From NCBI GenBank assembly GCA_963920635.1, contig OY987303.1, forward strand, positions 53,443,223 to 53,507,222: a stretch of 64,000 bases of DNA. Direction: 5' to 3'. A program made the translations under genes and the position numbers. Source of the DNA: Pseudeuparius sepicola. Lineage: Eukaryota > Arthropoda > Insecta > Coleoptera > Anthribidae. The notes beneath the pieces are model-generated. The model had not been told where the DNA came from, made no database searches, and was given only the letters and a program-made list of their open reading frames with translations. Of the stretch, positions 45,732-56,307 are shown one piece after another (position 1 is the first letter of the stretch; every line of letters begins with the position of its first letter).

Positions 45732-46347
45732 CTGTCACAATCGACCCAAAGGTCATGGCCAAGGCTGGAGTCCTCGATTGTGATGTGACAAGTGTTCATT
45801 TTGACAACGTCCTCGTCGCTCTCGATCATCCTGCAACCGTTGACCAACACGTCGTTATTGATCCTGTTGTTCTCTTCGAATACGTCCTTAGAGGGCTTCC
45901 TCTGCCTCTTCAATATCTTGTCGTGATCTTCCTTCATGTGTTGCAGCTCTTCGATCAGGAACTCGTGATTCATCCTGTCGCTAAATTGCACTTTCCTCTC
46001 CGTCGTCGACGCGTTGCTTTTCGGATCCCTCTCGTCACTTATGACTATTACGGTTGTCGGCACGGGTTTGGCGTCCTCTTCCTCGTCGCTCACCCGGTTG
46101 TTTATGATGATTTTATTGTCCTGCCTCGGGGCGTTCTTATGGTTCTCCTCGCAGGTGTTGCTCACTTCGAGCACCGAGGCGAACATCTCGTCTATGAGGG
46201 TGTTCACGTGGTTTCTGTCGTTGAGCATTTTGTCCCACTTCTTGTCCAGGCTGTTGCTATTGCTGCTTGAATTCGACGAGCAATTCGACGATTTTCCCGT
46301 CGAGACGGTCCTTTTTTCCATGGTGCTCGATCTGCTCCTCGAGTCTT
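45732..46347 (-). CDS. FAM89-like gene, exon 3 (insect N-terminal extension)
   Basis: Acceptor CTTCTTCCAG|AAGACT, donor GACAG|GTAAAT, 616 bases, in phase 1 and out phase 2. It encodes about 205 residues: a Ser/Asn-rich start, DKKWDKMLNDRNHVNTLIDE (predicted helix), an acidic SDEEEDAKPVP linker, then TERKVQFSDRMNHEFLIEEL leading into a charged helix (QHMKEDHDKILKRQRK). KVQF fits the RVxF consensus for PP1 docking. No enzyme fold is visible. I know of no counterpart in vertebrate FAM89. Confidence 0.75.
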
Positions 46348-46507
46348 CTGGAAGAAGTTTAAGATTGGGATACTTTCGGGTAATGTGCGCGGATGCGAGG
46401 CGTTTCAGTTTTCTTGCTACGCGACAAAAGTTGTTAGTCCGACGACCACCTTGAGACCACAAGTTGTCGCAAAGGTGACGTCTAAAATCGACGAATAATA
46501 TTGACAT
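46348..46507 (-). CDS. possible alternative start running into exon 3
   Basis: From ATG 46507-46505 the frame stays open 53 codons straight through the exon 3 acceptor in the exon's own frame. It starts MSILFVDFRRHLCDNLW and is rich in Arg/Lys (RRTNNFCRVARKLKRLASAH) and low in acidic residues, like a mitochondrial presequence or a nuclear/basic leader. CpG content is high, like the exon. If used, it would give a third isoform from a promoter near 46520-46560, just beside a foldback element. Confidence 0.35.
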
Positions 46508-46562
46508 GTTTAGACTTTGTACGTTTGCCACTTTCAATGCAGTGGTTTTAACAGTGTTCTAA

Positions 46563-47419
46563 TACAGTGTGTCCCAGGATAAGTGAAACGAGAGGTGTAA
46601 AAGACCAAAATATTTCGAGTTCGAATTTGGCCATTTGGGGTCCAGGCCTGCTGCCTAGAAAGTAATTTGCACCATATTATTAATTTTGAAAAATAAAGTA
46701 CCTACCTAGGCTCTGACAGGAAAGATTTATTTATTTTCTGTGTACCTAGGTCAAGTGCCCTTTCTCGACAAGATATCGAAAAATTTCATTAGAAAAAGTT
46801 GCTGAGAATTGAAAATTATGTCCCTATGCCAATTTTCAAAACAATTGGCCTACTTTGATTTACGTCCATTTTATTTTCTATAGGTAGGTGAACTAACCTT
46901 GTCGTTTAAAATATCGAAAAATTTCATTAGAAAAAGTTGCTTAGAATTGAAAACTGTGACCCTGTGTCAATTTTCAAAATAATTGGCCTACTTTGATTTT
47001 CATTTTCATAAAGACATTATTTCAAACAAATCATAGTAGGCCGATTCAGTCCAAATTTCACAGTCTTGCATACTTTTTTATTGTTAATAATTTTTTCTAA
47101 TGAAATTTTTCGATATTTTAAACGACAAGGTTATAGTTCACCTACTTATAGGAAATAAAGTGGACAAAAATCAAAGTAGGCTAATTCTTTTGAAAATTGA
47201 CACAGGGTCATAGTTTTCAATTCTAAGCAACTTTTTCTAATGAAATTTTTCGATATCTTGTCGAGAAAGAGCACTTAACCTGCACACCTGTCAGGGCCTA
47301 CTAATATGGTGAAAATTATTTTCTAGGCAAGCAGGCCTGGACCCCAAATGGCCAAATTCGAACTGGAAAATTTTTGGTCTTTTACACCTCTCGTTTCACT
47401 TATCCTGGGTGACACTGTA
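46563..47419. mobile_element. TACAGTGTGTCCCAGGATAAG foldback element
   Basis: Left TACAGTGTGTCCCAGGATAA, right TTATCCTGGGTGACACTGTA. Arms of about 400 bases mirror GAAACGAGAGGTGTAAAAGACC, here split as GAAACGAGAGGTG and TAAAAGACC, and TTTGGGGTCCAGGCCTGC. The left arm holds an internal duplication of the ATCGAAAAATTTCATTAG / GTTGCT.AGAATTGAAAA block. Confidence 0.8.
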
Positions 47420-49517
47420 TTCGGGTTGTTTGTCTTATTAAGATGCGATAGTTTTAATTTCCGCAATCAAAAAATGAATGAAATAAGAATAATAGGAAAA
47501 ATATTGTATTTATCTTTCCTGATAAAGGTATTGCTCCGAAAAGTTTAGAATGTAAATTTGAGAGGTTTTTACCTCGAAAAGGCCCATATTTAATAATAAT
47601 AAATAAAATTTAATATCCGAGGAAATATCAATAATAAAATATTTCACAATATAGGTACACTATAATTCAATGTATAAACAAACAAGGACATTACATAACA
47701 TCCAACTAGTTAATAAAATGTTTATTACTATAAAGGAAGTCAGGAAACGGAGTGCATGGAGTAACATGTGGCAAATAATTATTATGAAGCCCGCTTTGAA
47801 TATTTAGACGACATAAAAAATCGAAACTGGCAAATATAATTCATGTACAAAATACTATCTACACTCATCTAGTATTTGGTTTTAAAGCTAAAATGATACA
47901 AAGGCCTGTGGTGATTTTTGATTTATGATTTAAACATTTTTCTTAGAAGATCATCATTTACAAGGGATTTAAATACTTCAAAATGATCTTAAATCAATTT
48001 GGGAGACTTAAATCTTTAGAAAACTACGTAAATCTTTTGTCTGTGTGTTTAGAATGATTTAAGTCAAATAAAAATAGTACCTACTTTTAAGTCATTTATG
48101 TAAGTCATTTTGAGTTATTTAAATCATTTTTATGGATTTAAATCATTCTTAATTATTTAAATCATTTATAAGTTCATAAATCATCGGAAAAATGATTTAT
48201 TGTAAGATAAATCATTTGTACACAAAAATATCTTTTAAATCTTTGGACATGCCAAAATTGCCCTTCTATTTAAATCATTTTAAATCAAGGAAATAATCTT
48301 TGATTTAGTTATGGTTTATTATTTTCAACTGACAATTTTATTATTAACCTTTAATTTAATTGTCAACAACACTTGGAAGTAAAAATACAGAGGTATAATC
48401 TTCCCATAAAGTTTTGCCACATTCTTTAAATTAAAAAAACATTTTTTCTATAATTTATTGTTTCGCCAAAATGGGCCGCAGGCGAATTTTTTTAGAAATG
48501 TGAATAGTTTAAATGCTGAGGTAAGTATAGAAAATTAAAAAATCACAGAATCTAGGCCCTAACGCAACATGTCTTTTTTCGGTTTTTCCCTTTTTTTCAC
48601 TTATCTAATATTCTTAAAAAATCAAATTTAATTATCTCTAGAGCACCCTGTATAAGAAGCGGGTAAAAGTCGATACAGGTGGGTTTTATAGGTGGCCATG
48701 AATAGGAATCCGTTAATTTGCAATTTCTATATTTTGCAATAAAATCTCTATAAACCTTAATCTTCACCTAGATTATGTGAAACTACATCTTTAAGTATAC
48801 TGATTTCATATCTGTCCTTATTTTTACCGAGAATTACATGGAAAATATTTATACGAGAAAAAGGCTTCCACTAGTAAATTTGATACTGTCACACCTTAGG
48901 GCACTCCCTCCTACCTTACTAAAATTGTTGACCCATTTTCTAATTCAAACAACACAGATTTCAATAATTACCTAACTAGGTTTTCGACATACTTACTAAC
49001 TTTTATTTTGGCTTGTAAACTTGACTTTGGCGGCATATGTAAGAGTTTCTCATAAGGTCAAGTCTATTTTCAATTTTTGAATAATTTTTTTAAGTTCGAT
49101 ATAAGACGATATGAATGTATAGAAAAAATTATTAATTTTACAGTTTTCTACTTGGTTGAACTTTGCAGTAAAACTTTTTTTTTTTAAAATACGCAAAATA
49201 AAACGAAATACAAATTTGCAACAAAACTGCGCAGAAAATTCTATCAGTAGCACAGCAGCGTTGATAAAAGCAAAGGTTACATTTAAAAGCAACTGTATTT
49301 TCTTTTCTATGACTAATCATTATAATCCGAGTTATTTTATAATCTTTACTGCTGGTTGATTAGGGTAATTTAATTATTATTGTAATTTAATGGTAATTCT
49401 TCGTTTTGGTCGGTAGATAAATGGTCGGACAAACCAGACAAACTTCTACAAATAAGTTTCGACTTTAGAAAAAGTGCCAAATTTGGCAAGGTTGATAGGT
49501 GGTACCTCGATAATAGG
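47420..49517. other. intron with ATTTAAATC-rich repeat
   Basis: 47900-48310 is dense in AAATCATTT and TTTAAATCA words, starting near GGTGATTTTTGATTTATG. It resembles the ATGATTT-rich insertion at 44332 and is probably a decayed hAT-type element. A lone CACCCTGTATAAG end lies at 48646. No exon. Confidence 0.4.
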
Positions 49518-49624
49518 TACAGGGTGGCCCACATATCATGTCATATCGCCTTATCTAGAGAATTCGGGGAGCTACGGAAGTTCTATGTAATGAAGGGAAC
49601 TATATAACGCCATTAACGCCGATA

Positions 49625-50492
49625 TACAGTGTGGTCATTTAAGTGCGCAACATATGGGACTTTTTTTTATTAATTGCACAACCAAAATACAGGATATTGC
49701 CGAAAGTTGAGGCATATTCAATAATCATATTAGGTGCACTTAGTATGGTTGCAAGTTAAACAGCATACAGGGTAGGTCAAAAATATAAAAATTGTACAAG
49801 AGTAAAGTACCCTTATTTCAAAAAATTCAGCAAAAGGTTGTTAAAAAAATTGTTTAAAATAAAAAGTTATGCCTAAATACCAAAACATAGCCTCCTAAGA
49901 AAAAAAAATCGTGGGTTAATTTCCAGTTTCTTAATAAAGATTTAAAATAAAAAATTTGCACGTTAAATGAAAGTTTTTTAATTACACAATATCATTACTA
50001 ATGTGTTACCTTGTTCAGAAGAATTTTTGCGAAATGTTAAAGTTTTGTTTAATATCGTTGCAACAAACATGAAGTTTGCGATTCCCTAAAAAAAATAAAA
50101 ATCTAAGTTAATTTTACAAATATGCTAACAAAGTTATGCGAAATTGATTTAACTCTGATTGATTTATTAAATTGTTTAGGGTGAATATTAAAACAATTTT
50201 TTTAGGAAACTATTGTTTTTCAAAAAATATTTTTTTTCTTAGAATGCCTTATTATTCTGGTATTTAAGCATATCTTTTAATTCTAGACAACTTTTCTTAA
50301 TAACATTTTGCTGAATTTTCTGAAATAAGGGTACTTTACTCTTGTACAATTTTTATATTTTTTACCTACCATGTATGCTGTTTGACTTGCTCCTAATATG
50401 ATTATCGAACATGCACTAACTTTCGGGAATATTTGTATTTTCGTTGTGCAATTAATTAAAAAAATACCACACACTTAAATGACCACACTGTA
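49625..50492. mobile_element. nested foldback TACAGTGTGGTCATTTAAGTG
   Basis: Left TACAGTGTGGTCATTTAAGTG, right CACTTAAATGACCACACTGTA. Long arms mirror TTAATTGCACAACCAAAATA and GTACAAGAGTAAAGTACCC. Confidence 0.75.
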
Positions 50493-50754
50493 TAGTAAAC
50501 TGTAGGTATTGAATAGTAGAATCCTCTCGCATAATCAAAATGTGGTTGTTCTATTAAAAAAAGTTATGGCCTCTCCCAAAATAACAAAGATTGATCGATC
50601 ATACTTGAACACTCTGTATAGCTAAATCCAACTTTGGCTACACCATGCTATAGGGGCGCCGAGTAGTAGTTATCCCCATATAGCTCAACTTCAAAAATTA
50701 TGTAGCGGAAACGGGAAATCACCGATTTTCCAAATATTTGTAATAATTATCTTA

Positions 50755-51421
50755 TACCGGTGAGTCACATCTAAAGGCAGAGCCGAAAACAAAAGGTAGA
50801 ACTCGCTAAAATAAGCACATATGCTTAATAAACATTAGCTCAAAAACGCTTGGTTCTCCATATACAGCGTGTTAAAAATTTTCAAAAAATAACATATTTT
50901 TGAAATTTTTTTCGAGCCCGTTTAAGAATTTCAACCAAATTTGGTACACATTATGCATCGGTAGGTTGCCATTTTGTGCAACAATCTGGCCCCATTCAGA
51001 TGACCAGCGGCGTAGATACAAATAATTACTCTAAATAATTGTAATGTGATGCCTTTTTCGGATAGCCCATTCAATTTGGAACAAAAAGCGCCTCTTGGTA
51101 TTTTTTTATATCTGGTGCAGTTTCGGATTTTTTAAACTAGTGGTGATTATGCTGGCATTTAAAATAAAATTATATCTACGCCGCTGCTCATCTGAACAGG
51201 GCCAAATTATTGCACAAAATGACGACCCATAATATGTATCAAATTTTGTTGTAATTCCTAAACGGGCTCGAAAGAAATTAAAAATATATGTTAAAAGTTT
51301 CAACACGCTGTATATGGAGAACCAAGTGTTTTTGAGCTAATGTTTATTAAGCATATGTGCATATTTTAGCGAATTCTACCTTGTGTTTTCGGCTCTGCCT
51401 TTAGATGTGACTCACCCTGTA
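50755..51421. mobile_element. nested foldback with internal CAGCGTGTT palindrome
   Basis: Left TACCGGTGAGTCACATCTAAA, right TTTAGATGTGACTCACCCTGTA. Mirrored positions also hold TTGGTTCTCCATATACAGCG (about 50850) and its complement (about 51310), a second terminus-like pair inside the arms. Confidence 0.75.
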
Positions 51422-51872
51422 TAATTATAAATAACATGGCAACGCCACAACCGATCTTTAAAAAAAATCAATGAAATTCTCTGTTAAAGGTGAGTAATAC
51501 AGTGTATAAAAAAGATGACTATTCCATTAAAAAAAAACGTAATTTTGGTGTTTTTCGCTAATTTCGCAACCCCCTGTATCCTGTATATACCAAAACATAT
51601 AAAGCAGGAAGTTCCCTTGATTACAAACAACTTTTGTATGAAACTTTTTTCCATAGCCCCCCAAATTCTCGAGATGAAGGTATAGGACATGATATGTGGA
51701 CCATCCTGTACGTAACCTACAAATAAATAATTTGGAAAGTCATCTTAGATACAGTTAGTAAATTTCTGTGTTTTGTAATGATCCCATCTGACACACCGAT
51801 GGATCTACGGCTACAGATTAAAAAAAAAAGGAAAACTGAAACGCCCAGCATCGATCCACTCTGCGCTTTTAC

Positions 51873-52085
51873 CATTTCCACTTCCCGACCCATCCAAGCT
51901 GCCGGCTTCGTGCGGCTTCGATCCATCCCGAAGCGCGTCCGCCCTGGCGTTGGCCACGCCCTTCGCGTTCGGCGATTGGTAGACGATCGGCCTTGAACCC
52001 TGATCGGCCTGATCCACACTCCTGTCCAACGGGGGCGTCGTGTGGCCCACATTCAGCGAGAACGCAGAGGACGACTTCACCAGGC
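51873..52085 (-). CDS. FAM89-like gene, exon 2
   Basis: Acceptor CCGAACAG|GCCTGG, donor GGAAATG|GTAAAA, 213 bases, phase 1 in and out, so it could be skipped without a frameshift. It encodes LVKSSSAFSLNVGHTTPPLD then a polar, Ala/Gly/Ser-rich stretch ending in GSLDGSGSGN; it is probably disordered. If the donor is not used the frame ends 21 codons later at TAG. CpG-rich. Confidence 0.7.
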
Positions 52086-52399
52086 CTGTTCGGAGGTACA
52101 CACTTGTTCACATGTTATGTCGCCAGGTTCGCAAGGTTCGCATTTTTCTCGGGAACAATCGGCAACGTCGTGAAAACCGCAGCCGCGGCTCGGAGCATAA
52201 TTTAATGAGGGTTTTAAATTACAGCTGCAGTCTTCACAGCGTTGCCAATTTGTCACGCTGGGGGTACGGCGACATGACATGTGAACACGGGTGTACATAA
52301 GGGCGGTTTAAAAATGCGGAAAAGTCGGTAAAAGCGATGGTAGTTCGGTTTTAGGTGATTTTGGTTCGCTCTAAAAATTATGGTAATGACAGAACGTAG

Positions 52400-53765
52400 T
52401 CTTTTGTATTTTTTATCTTAACAAAAGTACATACCTACATGTAGCTATCGATATCAGAATAAAAACGTGTTTACATTATAGAGATAATTGTGAAATTGGT
52501 ATACTGAAAGGAAGGTGCTGAATTAATAATAATTATTATAATTCATTCTACACTGGCATGTGGGACAATCTGGTTTTGGGGCTAATACATTTTTTATTCA
52601 AATAAATATGCAGAGCTGCATATACAGGGTGTCCACATTTAAACATATAAAAATCCACAAAATCTTTATTTTTTTGAGATAATCGCATAATAGTTATTTA
52701 TGTACCAAGGCACTGAAGTTCAACTTTTATTGACTCATGTGGAATTTAGTTAAATAAACCACATGAGTCATAAAATGAACTTCAGTGCCGAGGTACATAT
52801 ATCATTTTTTTTAATCGAAAAAAAAAAATTTATTAGGTAAGAAAATAGTAATAAGGGATCACCCGTCCATGAACCGACTACGCGCGGCGTTGCTTGACTT
52901 TGACGATCGCTCTACCTAGGTCAAGGAAGGCAAGACACGGCACCTTCCTACAGAAAAACCAAACTGCTGCTTCTTGTGCAGCATCCATAACAATAATCTA
53001 TTGGTATTCAAACCTACTAAAATATGTATACTGAAGGATTACGCTTCTATAGGAAACAATTTTGCAATGTGTACGAAAAGTTAAATGGGTCTTTATCGGC
53101 CGGGTTTTGAATATTTGGCCTACTTATCGAAAAATCATACAATAATGGGCTATTTCAGTGCCGATTTCTGGGCTTTTTTCAACCCGTTCCAACACTTTAG
53201 ATTCCATGGCACACTACTTGACTCGCCAGATACCTACCTTTAAAATTCCTATTTTGCTCATCACCCTGCAGAATGGACCTCCCTGTATATTTTTTGTTCG
53301 AATATGGTATGTGGGAGTTTTTGGGTGTCCTGATTAACGCTGTGGCAAATAAAAAAATTACTGAAAATCGAGGGTGAAAATTGAAGGTGTAAAAAAGTCG
53401 TAGCTGGCCCTGGATTTGCATTTTGAAAATGGTAGGAAGGTCAAAAGGAGCGGTTTTTGAAGGCCTTTCAAACAAAAAAAGTTCATGCGATTATCTAAAA
53501 AAATAAAGATTTTGTGAATTTGTATATGTTTAAAAGTAGACACCCTGTATATGCAGCTCTGCATATTTCTTTGAATAAAAAAACTTATTAGCCCCAAAAC
53601 CAGATTGTCCCACATGCCAGTGCAGTATGAATTACAATAATGATAATTAATTATTATTAATTCAGCACCTTCCGTTCAGTATACCAATTGTTTTTATTCT
53701 GATATAAAAAAAAGATGCGATTTCGATAGCTACATGTAATGTACTTTTGTCAAGGTTAAAAAATG
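52400..53765. repeat. large palindrome around a family D element and a 5S-like repeat
   Basis: Outer arms mirror ATTGGTATACTG, AAGGTGCTGAATTAATAATAA and TGGCATGTGGGACAATCTGG (left) with their complements on the right. Inside them lies 52623-53549 (TACAGGGTGTCCACATTTAAA ... AGTAGACACCCTGTA), whose right portion (53190-53549) matches the right arm of 27647-28850. The left inner arm is cut short by the 5S-like repeat (52690-53180). Confidence 0.75.
52690..53185 (-). repeat. 5S-rRNA-like dispersed repeat, copy 1
   Basis: On the minus strand 52857-52909 reads CGATCGTCAAAGTCAAGCAA then CGCCGCGCGTAGTCGG and TTCATGGACGGGTGATC. Against the 3' half of arthropod 5S rRNA as I recall it, this matches about three quarters of 53 ungapped positions. 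Bounded on one side by the CAAGGCACTGAAGTT hairpin. It shares its body with 56800-57230 and, without the 5S part, with 7814-8070. Confidence 0.5.
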
Positions 53766-53917
53766 AGAAAATACCAAGGAATAAGATACATACTACAAAT
53801 TATCTGTGCTACAAAGTAATAAAAATTCAGAATTTTAAGATGGCCCAGAGAAAAATACCCTATAGATTTTTGAAGATCTTTGGATATCTCCAAAAATAAA
53901 AATTTTATAGATTTGTA

Positions 53918-54209
53918 TACAGGGTGTTTCTAAATTATGGTGCCAATATAATACGACAGGAAGAAAATGTATTTTTGAACAAAAAGTTTCCTACAAACAT
54001 GGACCCGAAAATGCATACATAATAAGAAAGTTACAGGGCGATAAAGGTAGGTTTGAAAAACATATTTTTCGCAAAAACTTTTAAAAATTTGAGAGCTGCA
54101 ACTTTTTTATTATGCATTTTCGGACCTATGTTTATAGGAAACTTTGTTCAAATTAAATGACATTTTCTACCTGTCATATTACGTTGGTTCCATAATTTAG
54201 AAACACCTA
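53918..54209. mobile_element. TACAGGGTGTTTCTAAATTATGG foldback
   Basis: Left TACAGGGTGTTTCTAAATTA, right TAATTTAGAAACACCTA (three bases lost from the terminus). Arms mirror TTTCCTACAAACATGGACC and GAAAATGCATA. Confidence 0.75.
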
Positions 54210-54565
54210 TGCATGAAAAAACTAAAATGAATTCACTATTCATTTTCTATAAAATAGCTCCTATTCTATTATTGATCCTCTCCCATCTAAAATAAATATA
54301 AGCAAGCCAAGAAAAGAAACTTTACAGAATTTTACAGTCAGCTCGACATTTATTTGAGAAACAAAATTCGTCATACTTTAGCAAACATAAGCAAACAATA
54401 ATTACATTATTAGATATTACAATCTCACTTTATCTCTACCTAACGTCGCTTCCAGTACTTGGGTATTTTATCCCAAATAAAACTCCTCATCTATCGTTTT
54501 ACCAACCCTTCCCGCATTTTCTAAAACCGCAGCCCCGCAGCCCCCTGTGATTCTCTACCACCCAC

Positions 54566-54698
54566 CGTTCCGGGGCGGCGGCGGGGCCATCCTGGTGGGC
54601 CCCCTTCGCATGTCTTTCGTTTTGGCCAGCGCCTCCTTGATGAGGCTCTTCGACGGCCTCGGCGGCACCGGCGGCGGCGGTTTCAGCGCCTTCTGCAT
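54566..54698 (-). CDS. FAM89-like gene, exon 1 (start codon exon)
   Basis: First ATG of the open frame, at 54698-54696 with A at -3; donor GGAACG|GTGGGT. It encodes MQKALKPPPPVPPRPSKSLI then a basic KEALAKTKDMRRGPTRM stretch and PPPPRN. PPVPPR fits the class II SH3 ligand PxxPxR. The exon ends in phase 1, matching exon 2. The frame is also open upstream but without ATG. This start gives the 464-residue form. Confidence 0.7.
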
Positions 54699-54702
54699 GG
54701 TC

Positions 54703-54729
54703 CTATTCGGCCCGTTCGGCTTCCCGCAT
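54703..54729 (-). CDS. upstream ORF, 8 codons
   Basis: ATG at 54729 (TTTTCCATGCGG) encodes MREAERAE and stops at TAG 54703-54705, four bases before the main start and in another frame. Such an ORF could reduce or reroute initiation at the main ATG. Confidence 0.4.
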   Translation of the reverse strand: MREAERAE

Positions 54730-54960
54730 GGAAAATAAGACACGATCACGAAAACACACTCGCGACAGACCGTCGTCGGTTCCGTAACTTTTATTCGACG
54801 CGCCGACGATGTACAAACGACAGCGACCGCACAGCGACTGCGATCGCGAAGGTGAAACAAAACACAATCGCGGTTAGCCGGGAATCGAACGGCAACAGGT
54901 GTCGGAGAGGTGGGGGGACATCGTAGTCATGCACGTTTTATGGGAGCGTTTCGGAGATAT
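54730..54960 (-). promoter_or_regulatory. promoter and 5' UTR region of the FAM89-like gene
   Basis: CpG-rich sequence directly upstream of exon 1 (words such as CGCGATCGCAGTCGCTG, GTCGGCGCGTCG and CGACGACGGTCTGTCGCGA on the minus strand), with CACGTG-like words near 54968. No TATA box in a convincing place. The start site is not determined. Confidence 0.45.
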
Positions 54961-54993
54961 TCAAGACACGTGAACGCTTCAACACGTGATGAT

Positions 54994-55290
54994 ACGGAAG
55001 CGTAGAAGGGCCACGATAGTAAACTTGTTTAAAATTCAGACTTTTTTCTCAAAATTTTGACTTTATTCTCAAAATTTTGACCTTTTTCTCAGAATTTTAA
55101 AATTCGGACTTTTTCTCAGAATTTTAAAATTCAGACTTTTTTCTCCGAATTTTAAAATTTAGCCTTTTTTCTCCAAATTTTAAAATTCAGACTTTTTTCT
55201 CAAAATTTTGACTTTATTCTCAAAATGTTAAGATTTTTCTCAAAATGTTGACCTTTTTCTCCAAATTTTAAAATTCAGAGTTTTTTCTGT
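54994..55290 (+). repeat. TTTTCTCAAAATTTTGAC tandem array, copy 1
   Basis: Starts ACGGAAGCGTAGAAGGGCCA, then units of about 18-20 bases of the type TTTTTCTCAAAATTTTGAC and TTTTTCTCAGAATTTTAAA. The right terminal repeat is missing, so it is a truncated relative of 60313-60877. Confidence 0.75.
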
Positions 55291-55353
55291 GGTTTCGGTG
55301 GTAAATAAACAATAAAATAAGTCAAGAGACAACGTGGTTTTTAGATAGGTATG

Positions 55354-56302
55354 TAAAGGGTGATCTAAATTTCGCGCCACCCCCTAACTTCCTTATTTTT
55401 CAAGTTAAAGAAAAAATTGTAAGATAAAAGTTTTAAGATTTTTGGCGAGCTTTTCCACGATCTTGTTACAATTGATATAGGGTGTTCCGTAAAAGCTGGG
55501 CATACCAAACTTGTTTTTTTTTTAACACCCTGGTATATTATTGAATTTTCGGAATCTATGCTTTATCCCGATTCCAACGATATATGTTTTCTTCGGAAAT
55601 TTTTACAGTACAGGACGTTCAAATTCATTTTTTTCATGTTTTCACATCCTGTATCTCGGAAACATGAAAAATGCAGTTTGAACGCCCTGTATTGTAAAAA
55701 CGACTGGAGCAAATATATGACTATACAGGGTTATTGGTAATTCGATACATTCCTTTGGAGATGTGATAGAGGGAAGGAGGTAAGGAGTAAATACAGTTTT
55801 TGAGATATTTCAATTTTTCTCAGTAAACAAAAAAAATATAGAGGACTTTTTTTTAAAACTTTTCAACTGGATTACTTGCCAAACACTATGGTCTTTATGT
55901 TTGGAATGAAAAAAGCCCGGAAACATGTAGATCATAGAAAAATTTTAAATAAAAAGTTGTCAAAAATATTTAGTTTTGCATAATGCATATAGGATTAAAT
56001 TTACTCCCTACCTCCTCCCCTATCACATCTCCAAAGGAATGTATCGAATCACCAATAACCCTGTATATATCGTTGGAACCGGGATGAAGCGTAGATTCAG
56101 AAAGTTCAATCATCTACAGAGTGTTCCATTAAAAAAAACCATAAGTTTTGTATATCCAGCTTTTACGAAACACCCTGTATCAATTCCAACAAGACCATGG
56201 AAAAGTTCACCAGGAATCTTAAAACTTTTATCTCCATAATTTTTTTTCTAACTTGAAAATAAAGAGGTTAAGGGAGTGGCGCGAAATTTGGATAACCCTG
56301 TA
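55354..56302. mobile_element. family C foldback with a nested element in its loop
   Basis: Relative of 10787-11664: left TAAAGGGTGATCTAAATTTCG, right GAAATTTGGATAACCCTGTA. Internal mirrored termini recur (AGGGTGTTCCGTAAAAGCTG and its complement; ACGCCCTGTATTG). The loop is split by 55724-56065. Confidence 0.75.
55724..56065. mobile_element. nested foldback TACAGGGTTATTGGTAATTCG
   Basis: Left TACAGGGTTATTGGTAATTC, right GAATCACCAATAACCCTGTA. Arms mirror CCTTTGGAGATGTGATAG and GGAGGTAGGGAGTAAAT. Confidence 0.8.
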
Positions 56303-56307
56303 CAGAG

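Larger units (their letters stand above)
49518..51710. mobile_element. TACAGGGTGGCCCACATATC element hosting two nested foldbacks
   Basis: Terminal repeats of about 80 bases (TACAGGGTGGCCCACATATC; right end GATATGTGGACCATCCTGTA, both running on into GAGAATT..GGG). Inside lie two complete palindromes, 49625-50492 and 50755-51421. No transposase. Confidence 0.75.
11752..54698 (-). other. FAM89/LRAP25-like adapter gene, whole locus (five coding exons)
   Basis: Minus-strand gene rebuilt as 54698-54566, 52085-51873, 46347-45732, 37256-37079 and 12006-11752: 1,395 coding bases, 464 residues. Junction phases 1, 1, 2 and 0 all match, and every junction is GT-AG. Exons 4-5 encode the FAM89 hallmarks GLPPLPKSLSG, LDAQLAILRREM and DLSLLSQLWSLNESIQDF. 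Vertebrate FAM89B (LRAP25) is known as a small leucine-repeat adapter linking MRCK kinase to LIMK1 in actin control. The roughly 320-residue N-terminal part has no counterpart in the vertebrate proteins I recall. A short isoform starting at the Met in exon 4 would match vertebrate length more closely. Introns of 2.5, 5.5, 8.5 and 25 kb are filled with transposons. Confidence 0.8.

Noticed and set aside
45755..46454. Two plus-strand ORFs of 171 and 146 codons
   Set aside because: They are antisense shadows of FAM89-like exon 3, whose splice sites and phases agree with the other exons.
51717..52111. Several overlapping ORFs on both strands in the GC-rich 52-kb block
   Set aside because: Only one minus frame fits the exon 2 acceptor and donor in phase; the rest are shadows of a stop-poor GC-rich exon.
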